Shown in pieces: positions 33,671 through 45,290 of a DNA stretch of 64,000 bases; the stretch's first letter is position 1, and every line of letters starts with the position of its first letter. The translations under genes were made by a program, and so were the position numbers. Source of the DNA: Aporrectodea caliginosa (taxonomy: Eukaryota > Annelida > Clitellata > Crassiclitellata > Lumbricidae); the NCBI GenBank assembly GCA_020284085.1, contig JACEVL010000002.1, positions 310,001 to 374,000 on the forward strand, written 5' to 3'. The notes beneath the pieces were generated by a model. It made no database searches. It saw only the letters and a program-made list of their open reading frames with translations, and was not told where the DNA came from.

Positions 33671-34255
33671 ACACCAAGATTGCGGAGAGGGGCATCAGAG
33701 GTGAAGGTAAGAGATGAAGAGTTAGTGGATAGGTGTATTGCAAGGTCAGGGATTTTCTTTATTTGGTCAAGAAGGCCTAGGATGATGAATTCTGTTTTGG
33801 AAAGGTTGAGGCACAGGAGGTTGGACGACATTCATTTAGAGACTAGGGCAACCACAGTGAGTAGTTTTGCACTGGAGGTGGAAAAAGAGCTTGGGCAGAA
33901 GGATATGTTGAGTTGGATGTCGTCTGCGTAGAGATGGTGGTCAACAGAGGAGGATGCTATGAGATGGCTTAATGGTGTGGTATATAGAATGAAGTGGACC
34001 CAGGACGGAGCCTTGGGGACACCACAGCAGAGCGGGAGGGGTTGCGAACAGTGACTACGGCAGAGACGAGTTCATTGTACAGAGAGGCTGGAAGCAAGAT
34101 AGAGCAGTGAAAGTCTCTGTGGAGTGGTGCTAGTGAAGCCAGATTGGTGGAGGTTGAGGAACGAGTTAGAAGAGAGGTAGTCGTTTAGCCTGGCAAGGAC
34201 AATTCGTTCAGTTAATTTAGATAGAAAGGAAAGGTTGGAGATTGGTCATTAATTA
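33671..34255 (-). mobile_element. CR1/L2-like LINE remnant, arm B, 5' part
   Basis: Inverted copy of about 4228-4812 with decayed YADD-region sequence (NLLCLNLSKTEFIILGLLDQ on the minus strand). It continues at 30345 once the inserted LINE is removed. Confidence 0.85.
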
Positions 34256-34589
34256 GATAGGTGCAAGGGTTAGCCCATTCCGTTCATCAGCAGTACATGA
34301 AAACTATTGCGTGACGCCATGTAACGCGTAAGACAATACTCAGGAAGGCAGTAAGTAAGAAAAAAGACCGCAATTAGGGATCTTACATCTACTGACTGTT
34401 AGACAGTTAGTCTGTGGCACTATAACGCGTGTCCTAATAAGCAATTATTGCTCCTGCCCTGCTACTGATGTCCTAGTTAACCTGTATTTACCCACTATGC
34501 CTTTTAGGTGGAATTTTGAGATGGCCCTTAGATATGTGTTGTATATTGATGGTATTAAAACAGAAATGACAAGCTTTTAATGATATTTG

Positions 34590-34705
34590 ATATTTTAGGT
34601 CATTTTTTGGGATGTTCCAAAAATGGAACGTTGGGTCATTCCCACTAGAATTTTTTAATAATGGCAGTTCAGCATGAATATATGATACAATATTGGTTTA
34701 TGCAT
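34590..34705. repeat. Arm B-specific segment containing GTTCCAAAAATGGAAC
   Basis: Arm A runs directly from TGATATTTGACA to TTGAAAACCAG. Arm B has about 105 extra bases, including the palindrome at 34614-34629, which recurs at 36154-36169 and 36508-36523. Confidence 0.6.
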
Positions 34706-35038
34706 AATTTATTGAAAACCGGTTTATTTAAAGGTATGAAAACTTTCAAAACAGTTCACTTGAAGTATCTTGAGGCACCTGACACATTTTTTGGTAGTGA
34801 TTTTCTTCAAAAAATAAATAAAAACAATGATCCTGACAAATGAAAGGAATGTATTGCTCGATCCCATCGCAATTTGTCATGGCAACCTTTGACGTGCCTG
34901 AGCACATTTTCACAGGATTTACAGTATTGATACCGCTGGAACATTCTACATTGTTGTCTGATACCTAACAACAACAATTTTAGCATGACATGTGTATACA
35001 AATGTACCTCTTATTTGTTTTGAAAACATTTTCTTGCC

Positions 35039-35115
35039 ATTCAGAGTTGCTGTTCCGGTTCGACCATCACGGACGTCATGTCCGTGATAGTCGAACTGGA
35101 ATAGCACCTCTGAAT
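35039..35115. repeat. 77-bp imperfect palindrome, arm B copy
   Basis: Counterpart of 3488-3564. The centre reads CGGACGTCATGTCCG here and CGGACGTGACGTCCG in arm A, so the hairpin tip has changed while most stem pairing is kept. Confidence 0.8.
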
Positions 35116-35455
35116 GACTGCTGCCCCACACCTCAGCTTAGACAGAAGACTGTAACTAGTAAAAAGATTGGCAAATAATAGCATGTGATATGGTTTCCTG
35201 TGATAAGTTAGGCAAAATTCATGGCAACGCGCTCACCAAAAAGGTTTATGTGGGTCGCCTACTCCTGCCACAATAAATTTTTGATTGATATGGATGAACA
35301 TCCTATTCATGAATACGACATTCAGATATTATAACTAAATCTGATGGCTTTCCTCTGATAAACATCTCTAACCCATGATGTCCATAGTTAGGCACCCACC
35401 AGTTATGTGGATTGTTCCAATTTTTCGTTTTCTAAAGAGAAGAACCATCACTTTC

Positions 35456-36839
35456 CATTTCAGGGGATCAAACTCTTATGGTAAATTGGAAGCTCCTGGT
35501 AACTTGATTTCCTGTTTTCTGTGTATTTTGGTCAAGTACCGCTGTTGGTGTGTCCTTTGGAGTTACATTCCTATAGGATTATTTCCCAACTGTCAGAATA
35601 TTTCCTTGCCTCTGACTTTCTGTGAGTTTCTTTCATGTAATATTTTGACTTCTGTCGCCATTAAGGCTACTGGATGCTCACCTTCGCTTCTTCCACAGAA
35701 TACATCTGATTCGCTTGCTAGCATGCAACTATCATTCATCACAATTTCCACTGCTTGCTGGAGTGTGTTACAGTGTTGCAGTTATTGTGTTATTTTCTAA
35801 AACTCCAATTTAAAATACGTACTAATTATTACAAAACCATTGTTAAAACATGGGCATATTTAAGGGGTTTTACGGGGTGGGGTCACCCTAAATAATTACC
35901 GACATTTTTTCTTTGCAATTATATGCGAAATACAAAAAACTGAACTTTTCGACCATTTCCAATGGAAACACCCGAAAACTTACCCCCCGACATTTTTTTC
36001 TGGCTACGCCCCTGGTTGAAAATAAATTAAATGAAACATAATATTAAAACAAATTAATGACACATGCAACAATCCAACATTATATACTGGCGAATAACGA
36101 ACAAGTAACACAATTACCTCATATTGGAATTATACTAATGAGAGTGCACCAACGTTCCAAAAATGGAACATGCTTCAAAACTGGTTTTTATCTTCTAGAG
36201 TTTTGCTGGTTTTTCAGTCATTTTGATTTTTATCACTGACTATAGAATAGTATAGATATCAATCAACAAAATAGCCTACAACGTGTCTCAACTGTAAACT
36301 GATGACAAAAATATTTATTTCAACTTCCTAAAAGATTGCTTCAAAAATCACAAAATTCGTCAAAATTACGCATCTGTAGCGCAAAAATAAAAAAGTCAAT
36401 CAGAAAATTACCACTGTTGTGCATTCTTCATTCTTAGATCTTTCATTTGATGTGCAAATATAATAAATTTATCAAGGCAGAATTATTTTTTTAACATTAC
36501 AAAATATGTTCCAAAAATGGAACGTTGAAATGAAGGTTTAAAAGCGATAAATGGAAACAGCAATTAAAATAATGAACAAATATTAAATAAACGAAGTCGT
36601 TAGCAGTCGATGGCTCCGGACACTAAACGGTGGTCGTAGGTGGTTCAGTTGTTGATACTGACCGGAAAGTTGTCTATCAGCCGCATCCTGAATAAGAACG
36701 TAAGAAGAAACATCAAAGGCTAAATACGAATATAAAGTAAGGAAGTAAGTAGAATATTCAATATTTATCCAAAATGCATAAACGAACTTTGGCTTAGACC
36801 TACAAAAAATTAAGCATTATAAAGCAATTTTGTTCAAAA
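35456..36839. other. Intergenic sequence, possible decayed transposon
   Basis: The minus strand at 35600-35760 has a short coding-like run (EIVMNDSCMLASESDVFCGR and flanks) between stops. I do not recognise it. Two of the three GTTCCAAAAATGGAAC palindromes lie here. No intact gene. Confidence 0.4.
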
Positions 36840-37110
36840 ACGTTTTCCTCATTAAGTTATTAGCCAGTGGGAAAATTCGGCCATGCGATCTAGGAACAGA
36901 TCCAGAAAAGAGGGAAATGCGTAAAGAAAAGGGAAAGGAAGTCCAGAGCGCAGGTCCAATGGTGACAAAATATGATCTAGTTTGCTCCAAAGTTGTCCTA
37001 GTTCGCGGGACAAAGAGATCATGCCGGTCCAACGAGCAAAAAGGTCGGAGTGTAGCTGCAGAATGATGAAAGCGAATAATGGTATTGTAATGTTGAGTGT
37101 TCCAGTTTTT
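36840..37110 (-). mobile_element. LINE reverse-transcriptase C-terminal fragment, copy 1
   Basis: The minus strand encodes RSYFVTIGPALWTSFPFSLR, the P-x-LWNSLP block common at CR1/L2-like LINE C-termini. The duplicate is at 47310-47560. Confidence 0.7.
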
Positions 37111-38528
37111 TATTTGGTAGACCATAAAACCATAGAAATTAATAGACATTAAGAAAACCATTCTAGCACTTGTAGTTCCGGAAAACGAAAGTGACCTTGA
37201 ACTACAAATTCATGCGATGGTCATACGATAGCCATACAAAGTGGTTCATAACTCTCTTGGATATTCATAACTTTCCAAGACCCCAATGAGCCTATCTTGA
37301 ATTGGCACCTTGTTTTTGTTTTTCACCGATAACTAAATTTTACTATTTAGCAATAGATGCAAAATAACCGTGAAAATGAAGGTCTTCATTTTGTCCAACA
37401 GTGTTAGAAATAGCTTGTTTACCCGGAAAACCCTATCATAGACACAAAAATCACTTCTCCATTGCTTGTATTTCCTAAGATACTATGGGATAAAATATCT
37501 CTCGTTTTGTCAATAAATTGGCCTATAGCCTACTTGTTTGATGGAGTCACTGACTCACTGTCGTATTGTCAAAAGCATTTCTTCTCTGTGAAACGCATAA
37601 GTAATTATTATTTTATCGCTGGAAATACGTGCCATGTTTCTAGTAAAAGTCAACTTGTAGTTAGCTGAAGTTGATTCTGACGTATTCACGACACGAAGCA
37701 CAGTGAACGAGCCAACACCGATTGGGTAATTTGGCGATTCTGAGCATTGAAAAGTAAGCTTTTGAATCTTGATCAACTCGATTTTGACAGAGTAGTAGAT
37801 GCATTTGCATCTGCAAAAGCCAGAAAAATTAGCTTGCATCCAGTAGCTTAAACCTGTGAAGTTTCTTAGCCTTCGTAATTTTAGGCACTTAACAGACAAT
37901 TATGACAATATGTTACTAGTCCTGTTACAATAGCGAATCTTTAAAAAGGCAAAGTTACTGCTCACTGCTGACCTTTCTTTAGATTTGTCTTTTCATAATT
38001 ATATAAAAATCGTTTCCAAGTTATGTTGCATTACTTATTACAGAGGAAAACCATTGAATTAAATCAGGAAACTATATCATCTATGTAATTTTATTAAATT
38101 AGTACACACGGCTGCACAGTATTATACTAGACCTATGATACGAACGATTAACCGTCAACTAGAAAATTATGAAGGGGCGCACTTTTTAAACTTTGACCCC
38201 GGGCGCAGAAACCCTCGATACGCCACTGCTGAGATCTGACAGGCTGATTTTTACTAGATTTCATTTCTTATGACCCTGAATTGACCTTGAATGATCCAGA
38301 ATTTAGTGTCAATATTGTTTCCAGATATAGCTCTCGTCGAGACAAAAAGAAAAAAAATGCAAATCGGACTATTCGTTCACTTTTTGTGGTAAAAAGTTTA
38401 AATTGAGAATGGGGCCAAGTTCAAATTCAAAGACCCGAGCATGAGCGCCAACAGTCCTGGAATTTAAGTAGTCCTTGATTAAAGCAGACATTAAACAATA
38501 AACTCATCTAGAATAGCACTGAACTCAC

Positions 38529-38855
38529 CTGGTGCCGTGCAAGAAGCGGAGAAGACGGGCGCATTTGTTGCGATGTATTCAATCGAAATGTTCGCCGGTT
38601 TTGCAAATGTAAGTATGCATTGGTAGACTCCTGGATCGTTGACACTGGTCTGGACGGCTGATGTTGACGTGAACTCGTTATTAGCTCTAAACCTCACTTT
38701 CATAATATCCGAAGTGTAGAAAACGCCATCTCTTGTCCAGGTAATATTCGCATAGATCGGATTGTAACTACTGTCGGCATACGTGACGCTGCAGATTGCT
38801 TGCTTGTCTGTTGGATACTCTTTGAGCACTATGCAGCTACACGTTGGACCTTGCC
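38529..38855 (-). CDS. Ig-like exon, C type, tandem copy 1
   Basis: 327 bp, phase 1-1, acceptor TCTTCGACAG|GG and donor CACCAG|GTGAGT. It begins QGPTCSCIVLKEYPTDKQ, with canonical Cys in QAICSVTYAD and GVYQCILTFAKP, the core Trp in ITWTRDG, and an end at APVFSASCTAPG. The part I can compare is identical in protein to the copy at 49146-49472, and close in layout to the C exons of the 17-24 kb gene. No signal exon is seen for this array, so whether it is transcribed is unknown. Confidence 0.75.
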
Positions 38856-39340
38856 CTGTCGAAGATGCAACAATATACAGTCAATCAGAAATAGCAGAAG
38901 AGAAAAATCTGATGGTGCGCTTTAGGGCAGTGAGAGAAATTCAAGTTATCTCTAATGGGAGGCACAAGAAGAATATTTTAGCTACAAGCGATGTCACAGA
39001 TTATTGGGATTCCAAATATTTTATTTGCCAACAACATCCTGCGGTTAAGGTCGAAATACACTAGTCTTGCAAAGGTTGTCAAACAAACTTGATTAATACC
39101 ATTATAGACACCCACAGTGCAGCAAATCCAGTATTGACAGAGTTATGTGTTACGACAAATTGTTGTTTTCTTAAGTTGCATGTAGATATAACAAATAACG
39201 TCATGATTTACCATGTCAGTCACTCTCCAGCATAACTACGCAAAGTGCACATGTCTCAATTTCATATGATTGTGTTAATTTTATCACTATGATTATTTCT
39301 GTACAGTAGTACTATATATTGAAGCCTTCACACAAGATCT

Positions 39341-39580
39341 TTCCTCTTCAGACCTCGTCTTAAATCCTCCATCCTCTCTCGATGACCTACTGTCTTCCTA
39401 CAATACCACTCACTCCATGCTCCTTGACAAGCACGCTCCTATTATCACCAAATCCGGCTCTCACTTTAAGAGCCCTTAGTACAATTCCTATCTCCAGGCC
39501 TTCAAAGCTTTCCGTCGACGCCTTGAGCGCACTTACAAACGAACCCGTGATCCTCAATTTCTATCTACCCTAAAATCAGG
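39341..39580 (+). mobile_element. CR1/L2-like LINE, remnant left by deletion, copy 1
   Basis: It matches 49681-49938 of the second copy (frames with SSLDDLLSSYNTTHSMLL) and stops at CTAAAATCAG, where the other copy continues into the reverse transcriptase. Confidence 0.8.
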
Positions 39581-39805
39581 AGATAGCAACCCGAATGTAA
39601 CTGATGCTGATGGTCAGTAGCTGTATTGCGGAATATTCATTCTAAAAATAAAGCTGATACGGAACAGTCTTCGCACACTGATGGGCAATGAGTGGGCTGT
39701 CCAACCTGACTCTGATGAGCATAGAAGCTGACATTCTGCGTGAGATCAACTTTGAGGACCTGGTGACCGAATTTGCGAAGAAAAAACAGGCAAAGTTCCA
39801 CTAAA
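39581..39805 (+). pseudogene. hAT transposase C-terminal remnant, copy 1
   Basis: Joined directly to the truncated LINE. It corresponds to 52927-53150 of copy 2, with shifted frames reading NSLRTLMGNEWAVQPDSD, then IRQ-like and FEDLVTEFAKKKQAKFH, the hAT dimerisation tail. Confidence 0.65.
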
Positions 39806-40067
39806 TTGACATGACTTCACGCCCGAGACAAACTAACTTCTGACCTTTTAACTGTTTCCTATTGTTAGATATTATTTGTGTTACATTGTGTCTGTGAGCA
39901 CTGCGTACTGCTCATATATTCTATGATGAATAATTATGAAACGCAAGACAAACAAATTCTTACCTTTCTGGTGGAGGCCCCTATGTAGTGGGACACAGGA
40001 CACATACCTAAATTCGGGCCTGAATACATGAGTAATAAAATTAAAGAAAAAGTTGTAAAGAACTTAC

Positions 40068-40398
40068 GAACGACGAGTAACTTGCCACCAGTGCTATTTG
40101 TATTATTGGCACATTGTCCGATGTACATTGTACAACCCAGCCGTTGTTATCGGATTTCCATTTTCTCTTGTTGTTGTCGCTTTCTTGATAATTAAACCGG
40201 TTTTGTTAACGTCGTAGAGGTTAGTCAACGATTGATTCCTAACACCGTCGAAGTTGATGATATTGTAAGTGGTTGACTCATCTGAAGTTGGAATAACCTT
40301 CCACGAGACGTTTTGAGAGTCAGCTGCTAGATTCATTAGTGTATTCAGCTGTCCCTCATAAACAGCAATATTCTTCAGATTCAACCAACACTGAGGAC
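40068..40398 (-). pseudogene. Ig-like exon, V type, copy 1, frameshifted
   Basis: Same splice signals as 53415-53738 (acceptor GTTTTTAG|GT, donor CGTTC|GTAAGT) but 331 bp instead of 324. Seven bases (ATTGTAC or a shifted equivalent, near 40125-40134) are added in strand F just after TAGLY, giving a frameshift that removes the rest of the domain. The other exon features (NIAVYEGQLNTLMNL, VSWKVIP) are intact. Confidence 0.8.
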
Positions 40399-40498
40399 CT
40401 AAAAACAATGTCTTCAGCTTAAGCAGAGTGCTACTCATATTAGGCCTAGAATTAAAACTGTCGACAAGTATAAAATTCAGATACAAATGTTGGGGTTA

Positions 40499-40598
40499 TT
40501 TTTTAGAAAGAACATTAATTTGAAAAGCAAACAAAATCAATCAATCAATCAATCATAAAATTTTGTTTGCTTTTCAAATTAATGTTCTTTCTAAAAAA
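40499..40598. repeat. Long perfect hairpin (39-bp arms), copy 1
   Basis: The arm at 40499-40537 is the exact reverse complement of 40560-40598, with a 22-nt loop made mostly of CAAT units. It sits between the V exon and an (AAT)n-tailed SINE. Copy 2 is at 53839-53942. Confidence 0.9.
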
Positions 40599-40604
40599 AT
40601 AGAA

Positions 40605-40688
<84 letters not shown>
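40605..40688. repeat. (AAT)n tract, SINE tail
   Basis: About 28 AAT units continue directly into the 3' end of the minus-strand SINE. Confidence 0.9.
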
Positions 40689-40689
<1 letters not shown>

Positions 40690-40915
40690 TTCTTTATTGA
40701 AACAGTCCGTTTGACAGATCGCAACCGGTTACAGTGTACAGTTTACTTAAATGACAGAGGACATAAATCTTAACTACTAACAGAACAGATAGCCTGCAAT
40801 AGCCTACACGGCGTTAATAGCAGCCTACAAAGCATGTCTGCCTACGGATCTAGATCTCGGTACCTCTCGCTATGTATGCCAGTGTGTTATCCAATGCGCT
40901 ATCGCACCCCCCCTC
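40689..40915 (-). mobile_element. tRNA-derived SINE, tandem copy 1
   Basis: It shares with the other three SINEs a head containing A-box-like GATAGCGCATTGG and the body block GCTTTGTAGGCTGC. The tail is TTTCAATAAAGAAT followed by (ATT)n. The B box is decayed here. Confidence 0.75.
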
Positions 40916-41159
40916 ATGTCTGCTGTCGTGAAAGGTCTCCCATTGTATCAGGTTATGAATGCATTTGGTTGTGTCGCACAGGCGCCAAACGTTTGTTCAC
41001 AGTCTACGCTTCAGAAAAGACACGTCTTTTGCCCAAACTGAATAGAGAAATTTGTATCACTGGTCATAAATGATCATCAACATTCAACAGTAAACCCTAC
41101 GACCATAGCAATTTGTAAACCTTGACAGTGACATTATACATAGCTTTACAAAGTTACGA

Positions 41160-41900
41160 TTGTGCTTCCATATTTTTCCAGACCGTTCATTGCAGCTTTT
41201 CCTATCGCCACCCTACGATTTATTTCCATATCACATTTTTCCCTCTTTTTCTAATACTGATCCCAAAAATGTAAAGCTTGTTACCGTTTCTATTTCCTCT
41301 CCGTCTACTTCGAAACTGTCCTCCTCCTCTGTTGTCATGATCTTTGTTTTCTTTATATTGAAGTAGAGTCCTACTTTTTCACTTTCTCTCTTGAGCCTTC
41401 TTATCAGTTCTATCAAATCATTTTCCCCCGCCAATAGTGTTGTGTCATCAGCGTATCTCAGATTGTTCACTGTTCTTCCCGCTATCTTTATTCCTTCCTC
41501 AGCCTCATCCATTCCTGCCTGCCTCATTATCCTTTCTGCGTACATGTTAAATAGGAAAGGAGACAAAATGCATTATTGCCGCACTCCCTTCTTTATCCTG
41601 AATCCGTCAGTATCTCTATAATCTGTCCTTATCACCGCTATATGATCTTCGTACAATCCCTTAAGATGTTGTACCAAGTGTTTCGGTATCCATTTTTCTA
41701 CCAAGGTTTTCCACATCAATTCATGGTTAATGCAGTCAAACGCTTTGCTATAATCGATTAAGCATAATTATGTAGACTTTCTGTCCATAGCCTACTCCCT
41801 TTGTCTCTCCATTATCCATCTCATATTAGCAATATGGTCACGTGTTCCACGAGATTTCCTAAACTCTGCTTGACTGTCATGAAGCTCTCTCTCTATTTAT
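41160..41900 (-). mobile_element. RTE-clade (BovB-like) LINE fragment, tandem copy 1
   Basis: The minus strand encodes LSPFLFNMYAERIMRQAGMD, NNLRYADDTTLLAGEND and FNIKKTKIMTTEEE, then FTFLGSV. The arrangement and the KTKIM and FLGS blocks are typical of RTE/BovB reverse transcriptases. Upstream stops and frame changes make it non-functional. The duplicate is at 54498-55250. Confidence 0.8.
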
Positions 41901-43194
41901 TGTACATTCCATTCTTTTATGTATTATTTTAAGTAAAATTTTGCTATTCTCCTGGAATTATCACATTCTTTCGCGTCTCCTTTTTGAAATAGATGAATAC
42001 AAAACAGAAGATCCTTAGTCAACCACAAAGAACCAATTCGGATGGTTACAGCCTATCAGATCTGAGAAAACGTTGAAGGCTGCATTGTGACACGATATAG
42101 CCTACGGTATATTAAGACTATATATAAGCTTCCAAATGTTATAAATCGGACTGAATTCATACACGGCCGTCTCATCCCTTATTTTACACTATTTTGCCAG
42201 TGGATGAAGACCATTTCCTTTTGCTGTGATCACTGCGACAACTCTCCATTTTCTGAAATCACAAGCTCTAGTCAGGAAAATCCCAAGATTGGTAAAAAGG
42301 GTATAAAAATCCCAAGTTACCGACATGGAAATAGTGATGATGAAACATGAAATGCGTTCTAACTTCTAACAAACACATTTATTCACAAAAAAGCCCAGGT
42401 AAGAACTGGCAAAGAAAAAACCAGAGCATAACATTGAATTAGCAATGTTTACAAGTTACAATAATAATAAACGTCTTTCAGACTAAGCGAGTTTTTCTAA
42501 ACTGATTCGCTGCCACTGTTGCAAAGTACGTTAAAAACTAGTCTGAAGACCTTAGAAAAAATCCCAAGATTGCAAGACAAAATCCCCAGATCATAAGTCG
42601 GACCCCAAAATCCGAAGATCGTGGGAAAAGCAGTGGTCGCACTGGTTGTGATGTCAGAAACGCCTTTGCTGAGTTTCTGAAGAAGTGGGTTACTTAAATG
42701 GTCACTTGCGATTGCGATTTATCTGCCCTTCTTCCATCCATTGTATTCATTCATCGATGAGGACGATTGTGTATTTCGCATGAGCCCGCATAATCATCCG
42801 ATTTGGATCTATCCACTTATCGAGTCCAAAGAGCTTAAGCCGATTTTGATGTGCTCACATGTCTCCATCCGATGTCCATTGCAACGAGTCAATATAAGAT
42901 AAATGTGACACCTGATAGATATTTTTATTAACACACCGATGACTGGCCTACAACTACTACGCCTGCCACACCTGTAGCTGGACACAGCATCCAATTGGAA
43001 GGCTAGCCAGTCAGCCAAATTCTCATTCAATACAAGCAATTAGGCGCTATAGTTTACATTAACAGCAGTAGAATTATTTTCAAGCTACAGTCTTCTGCCA
43101 CGGCTCGTGAATAAGCCCTCGAGAATAAGCTAAAGTACTCTTCGCTTTAGAAAGCGCTTTAGAAAGTTTGAGTTTACGATGGTTGGTTTTGTAC

Positions 43195-43275
43195 CTGTCG
43201 TGGAAGGCGTTGCAGATGTAGTTGAGGACTGGGCAACTGTAGATGATTTGGTTGTAGCCGTTGTTCCAGCGCATA
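43195..43275 (-). CDS. Thr/Ser-rich linker exon, tandem copy 1
   Basis: 81 bp, phase 1-1, acceptor TTTATAG|TA and donor GACAG|GTACAA. It encodes CAGTTATTKSSTVAQSSTT, then a Ser/Thr/Pro tail ending STTG. It is homologous to the linker of the 17-24 kb gene. Confidence 0.72.
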
Positions 43276-43894
43276 CTATAAAACGATGTAAACGGAAATA
43301 AATTCTCAACGCTAGGCCAGAACACTGTTGAATTGTTGCAACCATGTCAAAACCTCATACTATAGCTGAAAACCACTGCATGCAATGTAGGGTTAGGGTT
43401 AAGAAAGCAACAGCAATGGCATATGCACCACCCCACCCACTTTGAGCATTAGAAGCCCAAGAAATCATTTGAATATTCTATACCAAACTATGAGCAAGGC
43501 TCTGGCACAAAGTTCATTAGCAATTGCAATTTCAGTTCAATTCATTTCTGTTACTCTTTGACCAATAGTTGTGGAAGCTTTCATGCATATTATAAGTACA
43601 GTTCTACAGTTATTTGCACAACCAACATCCCTTCTACACACAACCAACAACTCGAACCATTTATTTTTGAAATCCAACAAGTTATTTGAGGTGTCTTCAT
43701 AATAAACAATTGCCTAAACCTGACAACGGGAGCTATTTGAGTCTTAGTAAAGTTACAGATGGAGTTAATGAAATCTTAGTTAAACTGCAAACTGGCAACC
43801 TCACGTTCTTTGGGAATCTTGAGACATAGAAACGCACAATGGTAGATTGCAGAATTTGTTTAGCAAACTGTTTTTCCAGGGCCTGGACAGAGAG

Positions 43895-44025
43895 AGTGAG
43901 TGAGAGAGAGAGAGAGACAGATAGACAGAGACAGAGACAGAGACAGAGACAGAGACAGAGACAGAGAGACAGAGACAGAGACACACAGAGAGAGACAGAC
44001 AGACAGACAAAGAGAGAGACACAGA
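43895..44025. repeat. (GACAGA)n/(GA)n microsatellite
   Basis: AGAGACAGAGACAG-type tandem units. Frames through it give Arg/Asp/Gln or Leu/Ser/Val repeats, not genes. Confidence 0.95.
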
Positions 44026-44080
44026 GTTTCATAGCAAGAATGGAAGTGATCAGAGTTTATATTATTTATGTATTTATTCT

Positions 44081-45061
44081 TCAACCCTAGGGCTACCAAG
44101 CTTTTTTGTGACTTCGGCTACCAAGGGGGGGGTTGAGACGACCCCCCCTGGATTTCGTGTTTAGTTTCACATATCATAACTTGTAATACAGCATTGGATT
44201 CAGCAATTATTTCTGCACAGAATGGTGTATTTAATTGTACATTATGTGAATGCTCCTCGAAATTACATCATTTTAAACAAAGGAACCGATAATTAACGAT
44301 ATTTTATACTATTGCGTACATTTTGTACTTTTTGGATAAACAAATATACGATTATGTGTGTTTTGAAACTGATCTGTGTATCCAAGATACACAAATACAT
44401 ACCTACATATGTTTATATACGTATAAATATGCATCCATACATTACATATATAGATGTACATGTATGCATGCATACATGTACAATGCTGCATTCAGCCATT
44501 TTCACACAGATTACGCGTGTTATTATTTATTTTGATCACTTTCGGTTTTCAAAAGACAAACATGTAAGTAGGCAAATGAAGCCCTACATTCCCTCTAAAG
44601 AATGGTATATTTTTTCTCTTCCAGGAAGACAAGTGAATACGCTACAGACAAAAAACTAAGGGGGAGTCCTTCCATTCAGCCATTTTTCACGCACATTACG
44701 CGTATTATTATTTATTTTGATCACTTCCGTTATTTAAAAGACAAACATATAAGTATGTAAATGAAGCCCTACATTCCCTCTAAAGAATGGTATATTTGTT
44801 TCTCTTATAGGAAGAATAGTCAATAAGCTACATTAAAAAAACTAAGGGGGTTGTATCGCCCCCCCTCTGGTACCTCGGGTATATCGGGTGTAACTTTAGA
44901 ATGGCGTAGGCTACCACCATGATGTTTACCTCAAAATGTGCCCCAATGATCCTGCTACAGGTACCTAAAATTTCAAAATTATATTCGATTTGGAACAAGT
45001 TTGCGAAGCACAAAACCTAAGGGGGGTCGTTCCAACCCCCCCTTGGTAGCCCGAGGGTTAA
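44081..45061. mobile_element. piggyBac-like non-autonomous element
   Basis: The element 44085-45057 starts CCCTAGGGCTACCAAG and ends CTTGGTAGCCCGAGGG. The right flank is TTAA (45058-45061) and the left is TCAA (44081-44084). TTAA targets and CCCT ends are typical of piggyBac. Subterminal G/C runs also pair. A direct duplication of about 170 bp lies inside (about 44492-44660 and 44676-44850). No transposase. Confidence 0.75.
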
Positions 45062-45290
45062 TAAAGCGCATGACAAACGCACTGCGCTGTATATGTACAT
45101 TGTACAATTATGCAATTGAAACAATTCACAGGAACGCAAAATTAATGACAGAAGACATAAATCTTAACTACTAACAGAACAGACAGCTTGCAATACACGG
45201 CGCTAATAGCAGCCTACAAAGCATGTCCGCCTACGGCGCTCGATCTCGTTACCTCTCGATCTCTATTCCAGTGTATAATCCAATGCAATT
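45062..45290 (-). mobile_element. tRNA-derived SINE, partial
   Basis: It matches the other SINEs from the tail (AATAAAGCGCATGACAAACG) through the body (GCCTACAAAGCATGTCCG) to a decayed tRNA-like head. It directly abuts the piggyBac-like element. Confidence 0.7.

Larger units (their letters stand above)
26874..35455 (-). repeat. Inverted duplication, arm B
   Basis: Reverse complement of 2700-9826. Differences from arm A: a 3.3-kb LINE inserted at 30346-33670, about 0.1 kb extra near 34590-34705, no hAT element (footprint at 28960-28974) and no 0.44-kb insert near 35167. Without these insertions both arms are about 5.2 kb. Homology fades at ATCACTTT near 35455, matching about 2704. Confidence 0.9.
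36887..43490. repeat. Tandem segmental duplication, copy 1
   Basis: Collinear with 47334-56835. The offset is about 10.6 kb at the C exon (38529 / 49146) and about 13.3 kb from the V exon onward (40068 / 53415). The change is due to a 2.7-kb deletion here around 39580. Copies diverge after TCTATACCA near 43480. Confidence 0.88.

Noticed and set aside
43388..43402. GGGTTAGGGTTA, telomere-like
   Set aside because: Only two units, present in both tandem copies (also near 56738). Too short to be an interstitial telomere.
43733..44099. Leu/Ser/Val-rich frames on both strands
   Set aside because: They come from the (GACAGA)n microsatellite.
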